A DNA stretch of 60,918 nucleotides from an uncultured Gemmiger sp. (GCA_944382835.1 CALWNP010000012.1:1-60918), one strand, 5' to 3'; shown: positions 43,197 through 52,179, counted from the stretch's first letter. The notes: a model not told the origin generated them from the letters alone. Made by a program: numbers and translations.

Positions 43197-43763
43197 ATGA
43201 GAAGCATTACAAAGTTGGATCTGCAGTACGCCCACCGGTTTTACGGGTTCAAGGGTGAGGCCCAGTATCTCCACGGACATACCGGCGTCCTGACCCTGGA
43301 GGTGGAGGACACCATCGAGCCCGGCGTCAACATGGTGTTCCCCTGCAACGAGATCCAGAAAACCGCCTGGTCTTTGTTGAAAAACTTTGACCATGCCCTG
43401 ATCCTGCGGGAAGACGACCCCCTTCTGCCCGCCATCCTGAAGGTGTACGAGGAGCAGGGCATCAAGGACGGCGCACCCCAGAACCAGATGAAGGGTCCCG
43501 CCTTCCACACCGAGCTGGCCACCGCCTACCCTGACTGCCGTCTGGTGGTGACCAAGGAGACCCTGACCGTGGAGGGGATGATCAAGATTGTCTATGACCT
43601 GCTCAAGGACAAACTGAACATCGCCAAGATCACCTTTACCAGCGGGGTGAATGCCGCTTCGGCCGAGTTCACCACCCACAACCAGATTGACCGCTGCCCC
43701 CTGTGCGGCATCGCGCTGAATGAAAACGGCGTCTGCCCCAAATGCGGCTACAAGAAGGGCTGA
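43197..43763 (+). CDS. PTPS/QueD-family protein lacking catalytic Cys, with zinc ribbon
   Basis: 188 residues. Zinc ligands of the 6-pyruvoyl-tetrahydropterin synthase/QueD family are intact (His13, His26, His28 in YLHGH), as are the relay Asp65-His66 (FDHAL) and Glu126 (TVEGMI). The catalytic Cys of the CxxxHGH motif is Ala22. The C-terminus adds a zinc ribbon (Cys167, 170, 180, 183). QueD is about 120 residues, so this is longer by an insert and the ribbon. It follows perR by 24 bases with a TAAGGAGG site. Not a normal QueD; its substrate is open. Confidence 0.8.
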   Translation: MRSITKLDLQYAHRFYGFKGEAQYLHGHTGVLTLEVEDTIEPGVNMVFPCNEIQKTAWSLLKNFDHALILREDDPLLPAILKVYEEQGIKDGAPQNQMKGPAFHTELATAYPDCRLVVTKETLTVEGMIKIVYDLLKDKLNIAKITFTSGVNAASAEFTTHNQIDRCPLCGIALNENGVCPKCGYKKG

Positions 43764-43796
43764 GTTTTTTCCAAAAAATTCAATCGAAGGGTTTCA

Positions 43797-43832
43797 TGGC
43801 GGCGGGCCTGCCCAGGCAGGTCTGCCGCTTTT
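43797..43832 (+). terminator. Hairpin between the PTPS-like gene and msrAB
   Basis: A 14-base imperfect stem starting GCGGCGGGCCTGCC is followed by CTTTTGG. The short U tract means it may only dampen read-through into msrAB. Confidence 0.5.
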
Positions 43833-43885
43833 GGAATTTTCCCCCTTGTGCCTCTGCGCACAGATCGAAACAAGGAGGTGCAGAG

Positions 43886-45013
43886 ATGGGACGCATCCTG
43901 CCCATGGCAACAGCCGGCATCCTGCTGCTTGGCTTGACCGGCTGTTTTGCGCCAAGAAAAGACGAGGGTACCATGACAAACAACAACATTCAGACCGCAA
44001 CTACCATTGAAGACCAGGACTGGAAAAACCGGGCAGATGCCGCCGACCTGCGGGAGATCTACTACGCCGGCGGCTGCTTCTGGGGGGTGGAGTCCTACTT
44101 TTCCCGGGTGCCGGGGGTGGAATCGGTCACAGTGGGCTATGCCAACGGCAGCACCGACCGGCCCAGCTATGAGCAGGTCTGCACCGGCACCACCGGCCAT
44201 GCCGAGACCGTCCATCTGGTCTACCGCCCCGACCAGGTCAGCCTGCAGACCCTGACCGAGCACTTCTTCAAGATCATCGACCCCCTGGCCGAGAACCGCC
44301 AGGGCAACGATGTGGGCAGCCAGTACCGCAGCGGCATCTACTACGCCGAGGAAGCCGACCTGGAGACCTTACAGGCGGTGCTGGACACCGAACAATCCAA
44401 GTATGACCGGCCCATCCGCACCGAGCTGCTGCCGCTGAGCTGCTACTATCTGGCCGAGGAGTACCACCAGGAATATCTGGTCAAGCATCCGGGCGGCTAC
44501 TGCCATGTGGATTTCTCCAGCCTGGCGGACTTTGCCACTCCCGACACCGCCTCCCCCTACACCCGCCCCTCCGACGCCGAAATCCGGGCATTGCTCACCG
44601 ACGAACAATACCGGGTAACTCAGCAGAGTTCCACCGAGATGCCCTTCACCGGCGAATACGACCATCTGTTTGCCCCGGGGATCTATGTGGACGTGGTGAC
44701 CGGGGAGCCGCTGTTCCTCTCCAGCGACAAGTTTGATTCCGGCTGCGGCTGGCCAAGTTTTTCCAAGCCCATTGATGAAGACGCTCTGGTGGAATCCCGG
44801 GATCTGAGCCATGGCATGGACCGCACCGAGGTGCGCAGCCGGGTGGGGCGCTCTCATCTGGGGCATGTCTTTGACGACGGCCCGGTGGCGCTGGGCGGGA
44901 TGCGGTACTGTATCAACAGCGCCGCACTGCGCTTTGTCCCCTATGAGGAGATGGAGCAGGAGGGATACGGCGACCTGATGGCGCTGGTCACCGACGCCCC
45001 CGGCCGGGAGTGA
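43886..45013 (+). CDS. msrAB: Lipoprotein methionine sulfoxide reductase MsrA-MsrB
   Basis: 375 residues. A lipoprotein signal ends at Cys20 (LTGC), so it acts outside the membrane. MsrA (about 55-210) has GGCFWG with catalytic Cys64 and a GYCH resolving Cys206; MsrB (about 235-365) has GCGWPSF (Cys287) and RYCIN with catalytic Cys342. The zinc CxxC pair of some MsrB proteins is absent. It repairs S- and R-methionine sulfoxide in surface proteins. It follows AAGGAGG and lies 122 bases after the PTPS-like gene in the PerR operon. Confidence 0.92.
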   Translation: MGRILPMATAGILLLGLTGCFAPRKDEGTMTNNNIQTATTIEDQDWKNRADAADLREIYYAGGCFWGVESYFSRVPGVESVTVGYANGSTDRPSYEQVCTGTTGHAETVHLVYRPDQVSLQTLTEHFFKIIDPLAENRQGNDVGSQYRSGIYYAEEADLETLQAVLDTEQSKYDRPIRTELLPLSCYYLAEEYHQEYLVKHPGGYCHVDFSSLADFATPDTASPYTRPSDAEIRALLTDEQYRVTQQSSTEMPFTGEYDHLFAPGIYVDVVTGEPLFLSSDKFDSGCGWPSFSKPIDEDALVESRDLSHGMDRTEVRSRVGRSHLGHVFDDGPVALGGMRYCINSAALRFVPYEEMEQEGYGDLMALVTDAPGRE

Positions 45014-45099
45014 CCCGGACTGTCCAGTCTCCCCTGCAAAACTTGGCCTTTCTTTCCTTCCATCGGTTTTAACTATGCAAAAGGATTGAAAACCGGCAT

Positions 45100-45128
45100 T
45101 TGATGCAGAATCCTTTCTCCGGTATACT
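45100..45128 (+). promoter_or_regulatory. Promoter of cyclophilin-like lipoprotein gene
   Basis: TTGATG (45100-45105), 17 bases, TATACT (45123-45128), about 50 bases before the start codon. Confidence 0.65.
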
Positions 45129-45185
45129 GGAAGCAAGGAATCCATGCCGGGCAATCCGGCGGAACAGAGCAAGGGGGAGCATCAG

Positions 45186-45719
45186 ATGAAAAGACCGATT
45201 CAGACATTCGGGGCCGCAGCGGCTCTGGGCATCCTGCTGGCCGGCTGTGACGCCGGGGGCGCCTCCTCGGCGCCGGCCGCCAGCAACGCCACCCAGAACG
45301 ACGCCGGGCCAGGCAGCACTGCATCGGTGCAGGAGACCGCCAGCCCCGAAAGCAGCAGCAACGCTAATCTCTTTTATCTCACCATCGGGGAGGAGCATTT
45401 TACAGCCAGCTTTGCCGAAACCTCGGGTGCCAGGGCGCTGAAGCAGTGGCTGGCCGAAGGGCCGGTCACGGTGGAGGTCAGCGATTACGGCGGCTTTGAG
45501 AAGGTGGGCGGTCTGGGCCGCAGCCTGCCCACCGAGGATGTGCAGACCACCACCAAGGCCGGCGACATCGTGCTGTACCAGGGCAATCAGATTGTCCTGT
45601 TCTACGGCTCCAACAGCTGGGCCTACACCCGTCTGGGCGCTGTCTCGGATCTGGATGGCTGGGAGGACGCCCTGGGCGAGGGGGACCTGTCGGTGACCCT
45701 GTCGCTGACCGAGCCCTGA
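45186..45719 (+). CDS. Cyclophilin-like-fold lipoprotein
   Basis: 177 residues. Perfect lipobox LAGC with Cys21 and a Ser/Ala/Glu linker. The C-terminal ~110 residues (LFYLTIGEEHFTASFAET, DYGGFEKVGGLGRSLP, GDIVLYQGNQIVLFYGSNSW, ending LG.VSDLDGWEDALGEGD) match the cyclophilin-like domain common in Firmicutes. These domains lack proven prolyl isomerase activity. AAGGGGGAG precedes the ATG. Monocistronic, next to msrAB but with its own promoter. Confidence 0.85.
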   Translation: MKRPIQTFGAAAALGILLAGCDAGGASSAPAASNATQNDAGPGSTASVQETASPESSSNANLFYLTIGEEHFTASFAETSGARALKQWLAEGPVTVEVSDYGGFEKVGGLGRSLPTEDVQTTTKAGDIVLYQGNQIVLFYGSNSWAYTRLGAVSDLDGWEDALGEGDLSVTLSLTEP

Positions 45720-45735
45720 AGCACTTCTTTTCCAC

Positions 45736-45773
45736 AAAAAACAGAGGCAAAGCCCGTCGGGGCTTTGCCTCTG
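45736..45773. terminator. Terminator shared by converging genes
   Basis: Fourteen-base perfect stem CAGAGGCAAAGCCC/GGGCTTTGCCTCTG; on the minus strand it is followed by TTTTTTG, so it mainly ends glgA. Confidence 0.88.
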
Positions 45774-45796
45774 CTGTTATCTGGGGATGGTTCCGA

Positions 45797-47935
45797 TTAC
45801 CACGGCGTCAGTTCCAGGTAGAGGTCCTTGTACTGACGGGCGGAGTTGGCCCAGGAGACATCCTTGGCCATATCCCGCTGGACCACCTCGTCCCAGTGGT
45901 AGCGGTTGACAAAATACTCGGTCTTGGCCCGGTTGACGGCATCCAGCAGCAGGCCGGCGTCGTAACGGTCAAAGGTGAAACCGTTGCCCTCACCGTCAAA
46001 GACGTTGTAGGGCTGCACGGTGTCCTTCAGGCCGCCGGTTTCCCGGACGATGGGCAGGGTGCCGTAGTGCATGGCGTTGAGCTGGGTCAGGCCGCAGGGC
46101 TCAAAGCGGGAGGGCACCAGCAGGGCGTCGGCGCCGGCGTAGATCCGGTGGGCGCGGGATTCGTCATACTGGATGCAGGCGCAGAACATGCCGCGGTAGG
46201 CGTTCTCGTAGTAGCGGAAGGTGTCCTCGTACTGCTTGTCGCCGGTGCCCAGCACCACCACCTGGGTGTTGCCGTCCATGAGATCAGGCACAATGGCGTT
46301 GACCAGGTCCAGCCCTTTCTGGTTGGTCAGACGGGAGATCAGGCCGATGACAAACTTGCCCTCGTCCTGTACCAGGCCCAGTTCTTCCTGCAAGGCCCGC
46401 TTGTTCTCCATCTTGTGGTCCAGCACGTTGGTGATGTCGTAGTTCACCGCCAGAGCCGGGTCGGTGGCCGGGTTCCACATGCCGTAGTCGATGCCGTTGA
46501 CGATGCCCCGCAGCTTGTAGTTGTGGTAGCGCAGGTGGGCATCCAGCTTTTCGCCGTACTCGGGGGTCTGGATTTCCTGGGCATAGGTGTAGCTGACAGT
46601 GGTGATCCGGTCGGCGTAGGCCAGACCGCCCTTGAGCATGTTGGCATCCTCGTAGTCCTGTTTCAGGGCGCCCATGTTGAAGACTTCATCGGGCAGACCG
46701 GTCCAGTACTGGATGGTGGGAATGTTGTAGATGCCCTGGAACCGCAGGTTGTGGATGGTCAGCACCGTCTTGGCGTGGCCCACCGGGGTGTCCTGGAAGA
46801 AGGTGTGCAGATACACCGGCACCAGCGCCGCCTGCCAGTCGTGGCAGTGGATGACGTCGGGGATCCAGTTCATATAGTTCAGGGCCGCCAGCGCCGCCTT
46901 GCTGAAGAAGCAGTACTTGGGGATGTCGTCCACCAGGCTGATGTAGGGGTTGCCGGCGGAGAAGAACTCCTGGTTGTCGATGAAGTCATAGACCACACCG
47001 TCCCAGACATATTCCATGATGCCCACATAGTAGTTGCGGCCGGTTTTGCCCAGGTCCATATAAAACTCGCCGCGGTAAATCATCTTGTCCTGGTACTTCT
47101 GGGGAATGCAGGCGTACCGGGGCAGGATGACCCGGACATCGCAGTTCTGCTTGACCAGTTCCCGGGGCAGGGCGTACATCACATCGCCCAGGCCGCCGGT
47201 CTTGACAAAGGGATGGCATTCCGAGCCGATGAAGGCCACGCTGCGGCGCGGGGTATCGTAGTGAGGCTCCTCGGGGGCCTGCTCCACCGGCTGCACCTCC
47301 TCGGTCTGGGCGGGTTCCACCGGTTCGGCCGGAGCGGACTCCACCGCCTCAGGCTTGACCTCCGCCGGGGCGGGAGCCGCTTTCTCTTCCGCCGGCTTGG
47401 GTGCCTCAGTCACCGGGGCTGCGGGCTTGTCGGCGGATTTCGCCGGCTTTTCCGCCTCGGCAGCAGGGGCAGCCTTCTTGGCAGCGGGCTTGGTCTTTTT
47501 CACAGTGGTTTTTGAGGCCACCGGTTCCGCCTTTTCGGCGGCAGCAGCCTTTTTGGCAGTGGGTTTGGCTTTCTCGGCAGCGGCGGGCTTTTTGGCAGCA
47601 GTCTCCGTCTTCTCGGCGGCAGCAGGCTTCTTCCCAGCAGGCACGGCCTTCTCAGCGGCAGCGGGCTTCTTCGCAGCGGGTGCAGCCTTCTCAGCCGCAG
47701 CGGGCTTCTTCGCAGCAGGCGCAGTCTTCTCAGCCGCAACGGGTTTCTTGGCGGGCTCCGCCTTCTCGGTCACAGCGGTCTTTTCGGCAGCAGTCGCCTT
47801 CTGGGCGGCGGGCGCGGTCTTTTCGGCTACGGGTGCTGCCTTCTTGGCAGCAGCCGTGGTCTTCTTTTCGGCAGCCGGAGCAGCGGCTGCACCGGCAACC
47901 TTCTGCTTTGCGGGCGTAGTTTTCTTCTGTGCCAC
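45797..47935 (-). CDS. glgA: Glycogen synthase with long Lys/Ala/Pro N-terminal tail
   Basis: 712 residues. The GT5 core starts at about 231 (SVAFIGSECHPFVKTGGLGDV, ADP-glucose Lys in KTGGLG) and is complete to the end with the E-x7-E-like region SRFEPCGLTQLNAMHYGT. It extends glycogen from ADP-glucose. The first ~230 residues are a low-complexity tail of AEK, AAKKP and PAAA units that turns acidic and Pro-rich after residue 175; normal GlgA lacks it. Starts with GTG 47935, AAAGGAAG seven bases upstream. A structured leader (about 47960-48060) with several hairpins precedes it. Confidence 0.9.
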   Translation of the reverse strand: MAQKKTTPAKQKVAGAAAAPAAEKKTTAAAKKAAPVAEKTAPAAQKATAAEKTAVTEKAEPAKKPVAAEKTAPAAKKPAAAEKAAPAAKKPAAAEKAVPAGKKPAAAEKTETAAKKPAAAEKAKPTAKKAAAAEKAEPVASKTTVKKTKPAAKKAAPAAEAEKPAKSADKPAAPVTEAPKPAEEKAAPAPAEVKPEAVESAPAEPVEPAQTEEVQPVEQAPEEPHYDTPRRSVAFIGSECHPFVKTGGLGDVMYALPRELVKQNCDVRVILPRYACIPQKYQDKMIYRGEFYMDLGKTGRNYYVGIMEYVWDGVVYDFIDNQEFFSAGNPYISLVDDIPKYCFFSKAALAALNYMNWIPDVIHCHDWQAALVPVYLHTFFQDTPVGHAKTVLTIHNLRFQGIYNIPTIQYWTGLPDEVFNMGALKQDYEDANMLKGGLAYADRITTVSYTYAQEIQTPEYGEKLDAHLRYHNYKLRGIVNGIDYGMWNPATDPALAVNYDITNVLDHKMENKRALQEELGLVQDEGKFVIGLISRLTNQKGLDLVNAIVPDLMDGNTQVVVLGTGDKQYEDTFRYYENAYRGMFCACIQYDESRAHRIYAGADALLVPSRFEPCGLTQLNAMHYGTLPIVRETGGLKDTVQPYNVFDGEGNGFTFDRYDAGLLLDAVNRAKTEYFVNRYHWDEVVQRDMAKDVSWANSARQYKDLYLELTPW

Positions 47936-48125
47936 AAAAACGCTTCCTTTCTAGCTATGGTGGTCGGCTTCCCGGACGGGAAACCTCTGAAAATTTCTCC
48001 TTCATGGGTTGTCCCAAGGGACACGGCATTGCAGCCGCAGCACCCGGCGTGGGTGCTTATAAAGAAACGTTAGCATATTTTTGCCAAAATTTCAATGCTG
48101 TGGCCATTTTCCGACCAATGCAGCA

Positions 48126-48158
48126 GGAGCCGCCAGCTCCAAAAAGGCTGGCGGCTCC
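48126..48158 (-). terminator. Hairpin after DUF1349 gene
   Basis: Stem GGAGCCGCCAGC/GCTGGCGGCTCC with an 9-base loop. No clear U tract follows on the minus strand, so it may be a weak terminator. Confidence 0.55.
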
Positions 48159-48209
48159 CTGTGTTTTCCGCAGATGTTCTGTTGTCCAGATTCCGGGGCT
48201 TCCGCCGGC

Positions 48210-48821
48210 TCAGTCCGCATCCGGGGCCTGGCCGTCGTGGGCCAGCCACTTGCAGTCGGTCAGCGCCATGTCGGTGAAGACGGCCCGGAAGGAGGAGTCC
48301 TCGGGGCTGCAGGCGTAGATGCCGAACCGGATCTCGCCGGTGCCTTCCAGCAGATGGCAGACCCGCATCTGGTGGTACACCTGGCCATCCTCCGAGCACT
48401 CGATGCAGAAATCATCCTCCCGGCGGCTCAGACGATACCACATGGACTTGACGGTGGCGGGGATTTCGGTGGTGGCCCAGTCGGAATAGCCGTGGTTGGT
48501 GACCACGCTGCCCAGGTGCTGGAACCGCTCGTTCTCGTACTCGATGGAGCCCTTGATCCAGTTTTCGCTGTCCAGATAGAGCACTACACCGCACTGGTCA
48601 AAGCGGTGATGGCTCTCGGTGAAGTCGGTTTTCACCACAAAGGAGAAAAACTTGTCCTCGGTGGCCATCTGAAGCACCGGGGCGTTGTCGTTGCGGAAAT
48701 GGTAGTAGGTCCGCTGCCACAGATCGGTGTGGGGGTTGGTGACGATCTCAATTTTGTCCGGGGTGATCACGCAGCTCTTGGGCTGACGGGTCCACTGCAG
48801 CTCTTTCACATTCCACTTCAT
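48210..48821 (-). CDS. DUF1349 family protein
   Basis: 203 residues with the DUF1349 concanavalin-like jelly-roll, for example FDQCGVVLYLDSENWIKGSIEYENE and FGIYACSPEDS. Such domains bind carbohydrate in related proteins; enzymatic activity is not known. The ATG at 48821 overlaps the acetyltransferase stop (ATGA) and has GGAGG upstream. Third gene of a ROK-acetyltransferase-DUF1349 operon. Confidence 0.85.
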   Translation of the reverse strand: MKWNVKELQWTRQPKSCVITPDKIEIVTNPHTDLWQRTYYHFRNDNAPVLQMATEDKFFSFVVKTDFTESHHRFDQCGVVLYLDSENWIKGSIEYENERFQHLGSVVTNHGYSDWATTEIPATVKSMWYRLSRREDDFCIECSEDGQVYHQMRVCHLLEGTGEIRFGIYACSPEDSSFRAVFTDMALTDCKWLAHDGQAPDAD

Positions 48822-49411
48822 TGTCCATTCCTCCAATATTTTTTCTTGTCTTCCTCGGTGATCTTGCGCAGCACCCGGCAGGGATTGCCCACTGCCACCA
48901 CCCCGTCGGGGATGTCCCGGTTGACCAGGCTGCCCGCCCCGATCACCGTGTTGCTGCCGATGGTCACCCCGGGCAGCACCGTCACCGAGGCCCCGAACCA
49001 GACATTATCCCCCACCGTGATGGGATAGGCATACTCCAGGCCCCGGTTGCGCTGCTCGGTGTCCAGCGGGTGCCCGGCGGTGGAAAAGACACAGTTGGGG
49101 GCGATGAAGACGTTGTCCCCAAAGGTCACCTTGGCCCCGTCCAGGATCACACAGTTGTGGTTGGTGTAAAAGTGATCCCCCACCTGGATGTTGCTGCCGT
49201 AATCACACCAAAAGGGTGCCGTGACGCAGAAGTGTTCCCCCACCGTTCCGAACAGGGAGCGGATGATCCGCTCCTGTTCCTCCACCTGGGAGGGTTTGGT
49301 CTGGTTGAAGGCAAAGCAGAGGTCCTTGCACCGTGCTCTGGCCGCCAGCAGCTCTTCATCATAGTTGGCATCGTACAGCAGCCCCTGCTGCATCTTTTCC
49401 GCTTCGGTCAT
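48818..49411 (-). CDS. Maltose/galactoside O-acetyltransferase type
   Basis: 197 residues. N-terminal Mac domain (MTEAEKMQQGLLYDANYDEELLAARARCK) and a left-handed beta-helix of hexapeptide repeats with the acetyl-CoA/His motif TAGHPLD. It acetylates sugars not used by the cell, often seen as a detoxifying step. Overlaps ROK by four bases and DUF1349 by four bases. Confidence 0.9.
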   Translation of the reverse strand: MTEAEKMQQGLLYDANYDEELLAARARCKDLCFAFNQTKPSQVEEQERIIRSLFGTVGEHFCVTAPFWCDYGSNIQVGDHFYTNHNCVILDGAKVTFGDNVFIAPNCVFSTAGHPLDTEQRNRGLEYAYPITVGDNVWFGASVTVLPGVTIGSNTVIGAGSLVNRDIPDGVVAVGNPCRVLRKITEEDKKKYWRNGQ

Positions 49412-50400
49412 CCTTGTTCATCCTTTCTGTTTCTTGCCGTCCAGTACATTCCCAGGCGGTAGTAGCGCTCCACATCGGGAAGATAGTCAAAATCCGGCAT
49501 GTACTCCGGGGGGATACATTTCTGGCAGGCGGCGCGGATGGAGTCCAGGTCCTGCGGCCGGATCAGATCCCCGGTGAGCAGCAGTTTGTGGGGGTTGAGA
49601 ATGGAGATCAGCGCAATGACCGCCTGAATGATCAGCGGCTCGGCCGTGGGGCGGTGCAGCTTGCGGATCTGCTCCTCCCGGCTCATCCCGTAGTCCAGAA
49701 AGCCCACCATGCCGGCAAACAGGTTGCGCCCGGTGAGGACCGTCCCGTTGCAGAGGGTGGCGGTGCCGGGCAGCACCCCGCTGGGGTAGTTGACCAGGGT
49801 GATGATCTGGTCCCCGACCTGCTCCTGCCGGTCATACCCATAGATCTTATAATACATATCGTTGGCCAGGGAGACCGGCCGCCCGTACTCCCCTTCCAGC
49901 CGCGAGACCAGCGGCTCCCCCTCCAGTTCGGGGATGTCGCAGTGGCGGATGACCCCGTGCTCGGCAATGCTGGGGGTGCCTACCACAATCTGGCTGGTGT
50001 TGGGAAGCTGCGCCAGCACCCGGCCCAGCTGGTCCTGGATGGAGCCAAGGGGCAGCCGGTCAAGTTGCTGCACCTGCCGCAGCCGCACCTGCCCCGTGGG
50101 GGAAAGGACCTGGATCGTCAGCTGCCGTTTTTCTTCCACCAGCTCGAAGGAAAGGCAGACAAAGCTCTCATATTCCTCGTTCATCCGGTAGACTGCGGCG
50201 GTGCGCCCTACCGCGTGGAGCTGCTGCTTTTCCCCCAGCACCTCCCCTGCCTGTTCCATCTCGTTGAGGTAGGTGTTGCAGCTGGCCACACTCAGCCCGG
50301 TCTTGGCCGCAATTTGCTGCTTGGAATAGGCCCCGCCCTGGGCCAGCAGGGTGCGGATTCGAGATTTATTCTGTTGCTTGATTTCGGCAGAATCCTTCAT
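49408..50400 (-). CDS. ROK-family regulator without kinase motifs
   Basis: 330 residues: winged helix (residues ~10-65, GAYSKQQIAAKTGLSVASCNTY) and a ROK ASKHA fold. The ATP motif DxGGT is absent (FVCLSFELVEE), the zinc CxCG motif is absent and the catalytic AGExGH reads AGMVGF. It is thus a pure regulator that may still bind a sugar. Start ATG 50400 lies just after the promoter. First gene of the operon. Confidence 0.85.
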   Translation of the reverse strand: MKDSAEIKQQNKSRIRTLLAQGGAYSKQQIAAKTGLSVASCNTYLNEMEQAGEVLGEKQQLHAVGRTAAVYRMNEEYESFVCLSFELVEEKRQLTIQVLSPTGQVRLRQVQQLDRLPLGSIQDQLGRVLAQLPNTSQIVVGTPSIAEHGVIRHCDIPELEGEPLVSRLEGEYGRPVSLANDMYYKIYGYDRQEQVGDQIITLVNYPSGVLPGTATLCNGTVLTGRNLFAGMVGFLDYGMSREEQIRKLHRPTAEPLIIQAVIALISILNPHKLLLTGDLIRPQDLDSIRAACQKCIPPEYMPDFDYLPDVERYYRLGMYWTARNRKDEQG

Positions 50401-50426
50401 CCGGGGCCTCCCTTCCGCTCTCGCTC

Positions 50427-50459
50427 AATTATTATAACCCTTGTAATAATTCCCGTCAA
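50427..50459 (-). promoter_or_regulatory. ROK operon promoter with embedded operator
   Basis: On the minus strand TTGACG (50459-50454), 17 bases, TATAAT (50436-50431). The perfect inverted repeat AATTATTA/TAATAATT (50427-50434 and 50444-50451, nine-base gap) sits across the -10 and spacer, a place where the ROK protein would block RNA polymerase. Confidence 0.85.
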
Positions 50460-50464
50460 GAGAA

Positions 50465-50490
50465 CCCGGCAGCCGCTGCCGCCGGGTTTT
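50465..50490. terminator. Terminator-like hairpin between ROK and MATE genes
   Basis: CCCGGC/GCCGGG with a 10-base loop; TTTTG on the plus side and TTCTCTT on the minus side. It probably ends the MATE transcript. Confidence 0.6.
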
Positions 50491-50509
50491 GTGCCGAAAT
50501 TTTTCCGTC

Positions 50510-51904
50510 TCACCGGGGCGACGGGGCACCGGTTTTCTCCCCCATCTGGACGATGTCCCGGCGCAGAAGGGGCCAGAGGACCAGGGTGAAGAGCACCAGG
50601 CTGAACCCCGCCCCCACAATGTCCGAGAGGGAGCCGGCGTAAAAGACCAGGTCCACCGTGCCCAGCCGGGGCAGTACCAGCAGGCAGAGCAGGTAAAGCA
50701 GCTTGCGGAAGATGGACAGCGGAAAGGCATACCGCACCTTGCCCATGGAGGTCAGGCTGTCCACCAGGGCGTACTGCACCGCAATGCCCAGCAAGCCCAG
50801 AGTGTACCGGCGCAGACAGAGGCAGGCCATCTGGAGCAGGGTGTCGTCCTGCAGAAACAGCCCGGCAAACCAGGCTGGGGCTAGCTGTACTGCCACCTCC
50901 AGCAAGCCGATGTACCCGGCGCAGAGGACAAAGACCCAGACAAAGGCCTGGCACACCTTGTCGGCCTCCCCTGCCCCATAGTGGTAGCTGAAGATGGCGC
51001 CGCAGCCGGTGGTGATGCCCTGGGCGGGGCAGAAGACGATGGTCAGGAAGCTCTGCACCACGGTGGCACAGGTGATCCAGGCATCTCCCTGGGCACCGCC
51101 GTACCTCCGCAGCACAATGTTGAGCAGGATGATGATAAGGTTGTCCAACAGGGTGATGAGAAAGGACATCGACCCCACCGCGATGATCCGCCTGCAGATG
51201 GCGCCCTCGGGGCGGTGCAGCCGCACCGGCATCCGGGACTGGCAGAGCTGGACCAGCACATACACCGCCATGGCGCACTGGGAGAGGACGGTGGCCACCG
51301 CCGCGCCGGCCACCCCCATTCCCAGGCCGAAGATCAGCAGCGGGTCCAGCACCACATTGGCCAGTGCCCCCAGCACCACCGCGATCATCCCCTGCCGGGC
51401 AAAGCCCTGGGTCAGCAGGAACTGGTTGAGCCCCACCCCCAACAGGGAGGCCAGGGTTCCCAGCAGATAGATGGTAAAATAGGTGTTGGCGGCGGGATAC
51501 AGGGCATCGCTGCAGCCCAGCAGATAGAGCAGCGGCCGCCGCAAAGGCAGCAGCACCGCCGTGACCGCCATGGCAATGCCCACCACCAGCCAGAAGGCGT
51601 TGCCCAGGGCCTGAGCGGCCCGGCGCTGGTTGCCCTGCCCCAGGCTGATGCCCATGAGGGAGGCACCGCCAATGCCCACCATATAGGCAAAGGCAGAGAT
51701 GGCGGTGAGCGCCGGGGCGCAGATGCCGATGGCCGCCAGGGCTTGCTCCCCGGTGCCGGGGATGTGGCCCACAAAAATCCGGTCCACAATGCTGTACAGC
51801 AGGTTGAACACCTGCCCCACCATGGCCGGCCCCCCCAGCCGGAACACCAGCCCCCGCACCGAATGGGTCTGCATCAGCTGCCGGGTTGAAGAACTGTTTG
51901 CCAT
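50510..51904 (-). CDS. MATE-family efflux protein
   Basis: 464 residues, about 12 helices in two halves of six. The first half shows FRLGGPAMVGQVFNLLYSIVDRIFVGHIPG typical of MATE exporters, split here over residues 21-50. Exports cationic drugs, toxins or metabolites using an ion gradient. Start at ATG 51904 is preferred; ribosome site is weak. Divergent from the flavin reductase. Confidence 0.85.
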   Translation of the reverse strand: MANSSSTRQLMQTHSVRGLVFRLGGPAMVGQVFNLLYSIVDRIFVGHIPGTGEQALAAIGICAPALTAISAFAYMVGIGGASLMGISLGQGNQRRAAQALGNAFWLVVGIAMAVTAVLLPLRRPLLYLLGCSDALYPAANTYFTIYLLGTLASLLGVGLNQFLLTQGFARQGMIAVVLGALANVVLDPLLIFGLGMGVAGAAVATVLSQCAMAVYVLVQLCQSRMPVRLHRPEGAICRRIIAVGSMSFLITLLDNLIIILLNIVLRRYGGAQGDAWITCATVVQSFLTIVFCPAQGITTGCGAIFSYHYGAGEADKVCQAFVWVFVLCAGYIGLLEVAVQLAPAWFAGLFLQDDTLLQMACLCLRRYTLGLLGIAVQYALVDSLTSMGKVRYAFPLSIFRKLLYLLCLLVLPRLGTVDLVFYAGSLSDIVGAGFSLVLFTLVLWPLLRRDIVQMGEKTGAPSPR

Positions 51905-51994
51905 ACCTTCCGCCGGCTGCCCTGTTCCGGGCAACCGGCCTTTTCCCTCCTCCTTGGTTCCCGCACGCCGGGGGCGGCCGGAACACTCTTTCCA

Positions 51995-52128
51995 TCATAC
52001 CGAAAACGGCGCAAAATGCAAGTAGATACCTGTCTGCAAGACGCTTACCTGCAAGAAAGTATCTTACTGGTTTTCCAGTACCTCACCTTTTTGTGCGTAC
52101 TTGTTTTTTCTTCCCCCTGCGCTATGAT
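51995..52128. promoter_or_regulatory. Divergent promoters with three TGCAAG direct repeats
   Basis: For MATE on the minus strand TTGCAT (52022-52017), 16 bases, TATGAT (52000-51995). For the flavin reductase TTGTTT and TATGAT (52123-52128), a weaker match. Between them TGCAAG occurs at 52018, 52036 and 52051, each followed at similar distance by TACC or TATC, a candidate binding site for a regulator not encoded here. Confidence 0.5.
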
Positions 52129-52179
52129 GGTAACAGAAAGCGGCATTGCCGCCGCCCAGACAGAAGGAGATTTTTCCCT

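Noticed and set aside
47400-47935. Second block of repeated DNA
   Set aside because: It encodes the AEK/AAKKP tail of GlgA in frame; no CRISPR structure.
48055-48090. Promoter for glgA (TTGGCA with TATAAG on the minus strand)
   Set aside because: The spacer is about 20 bases, too long for a confident call.
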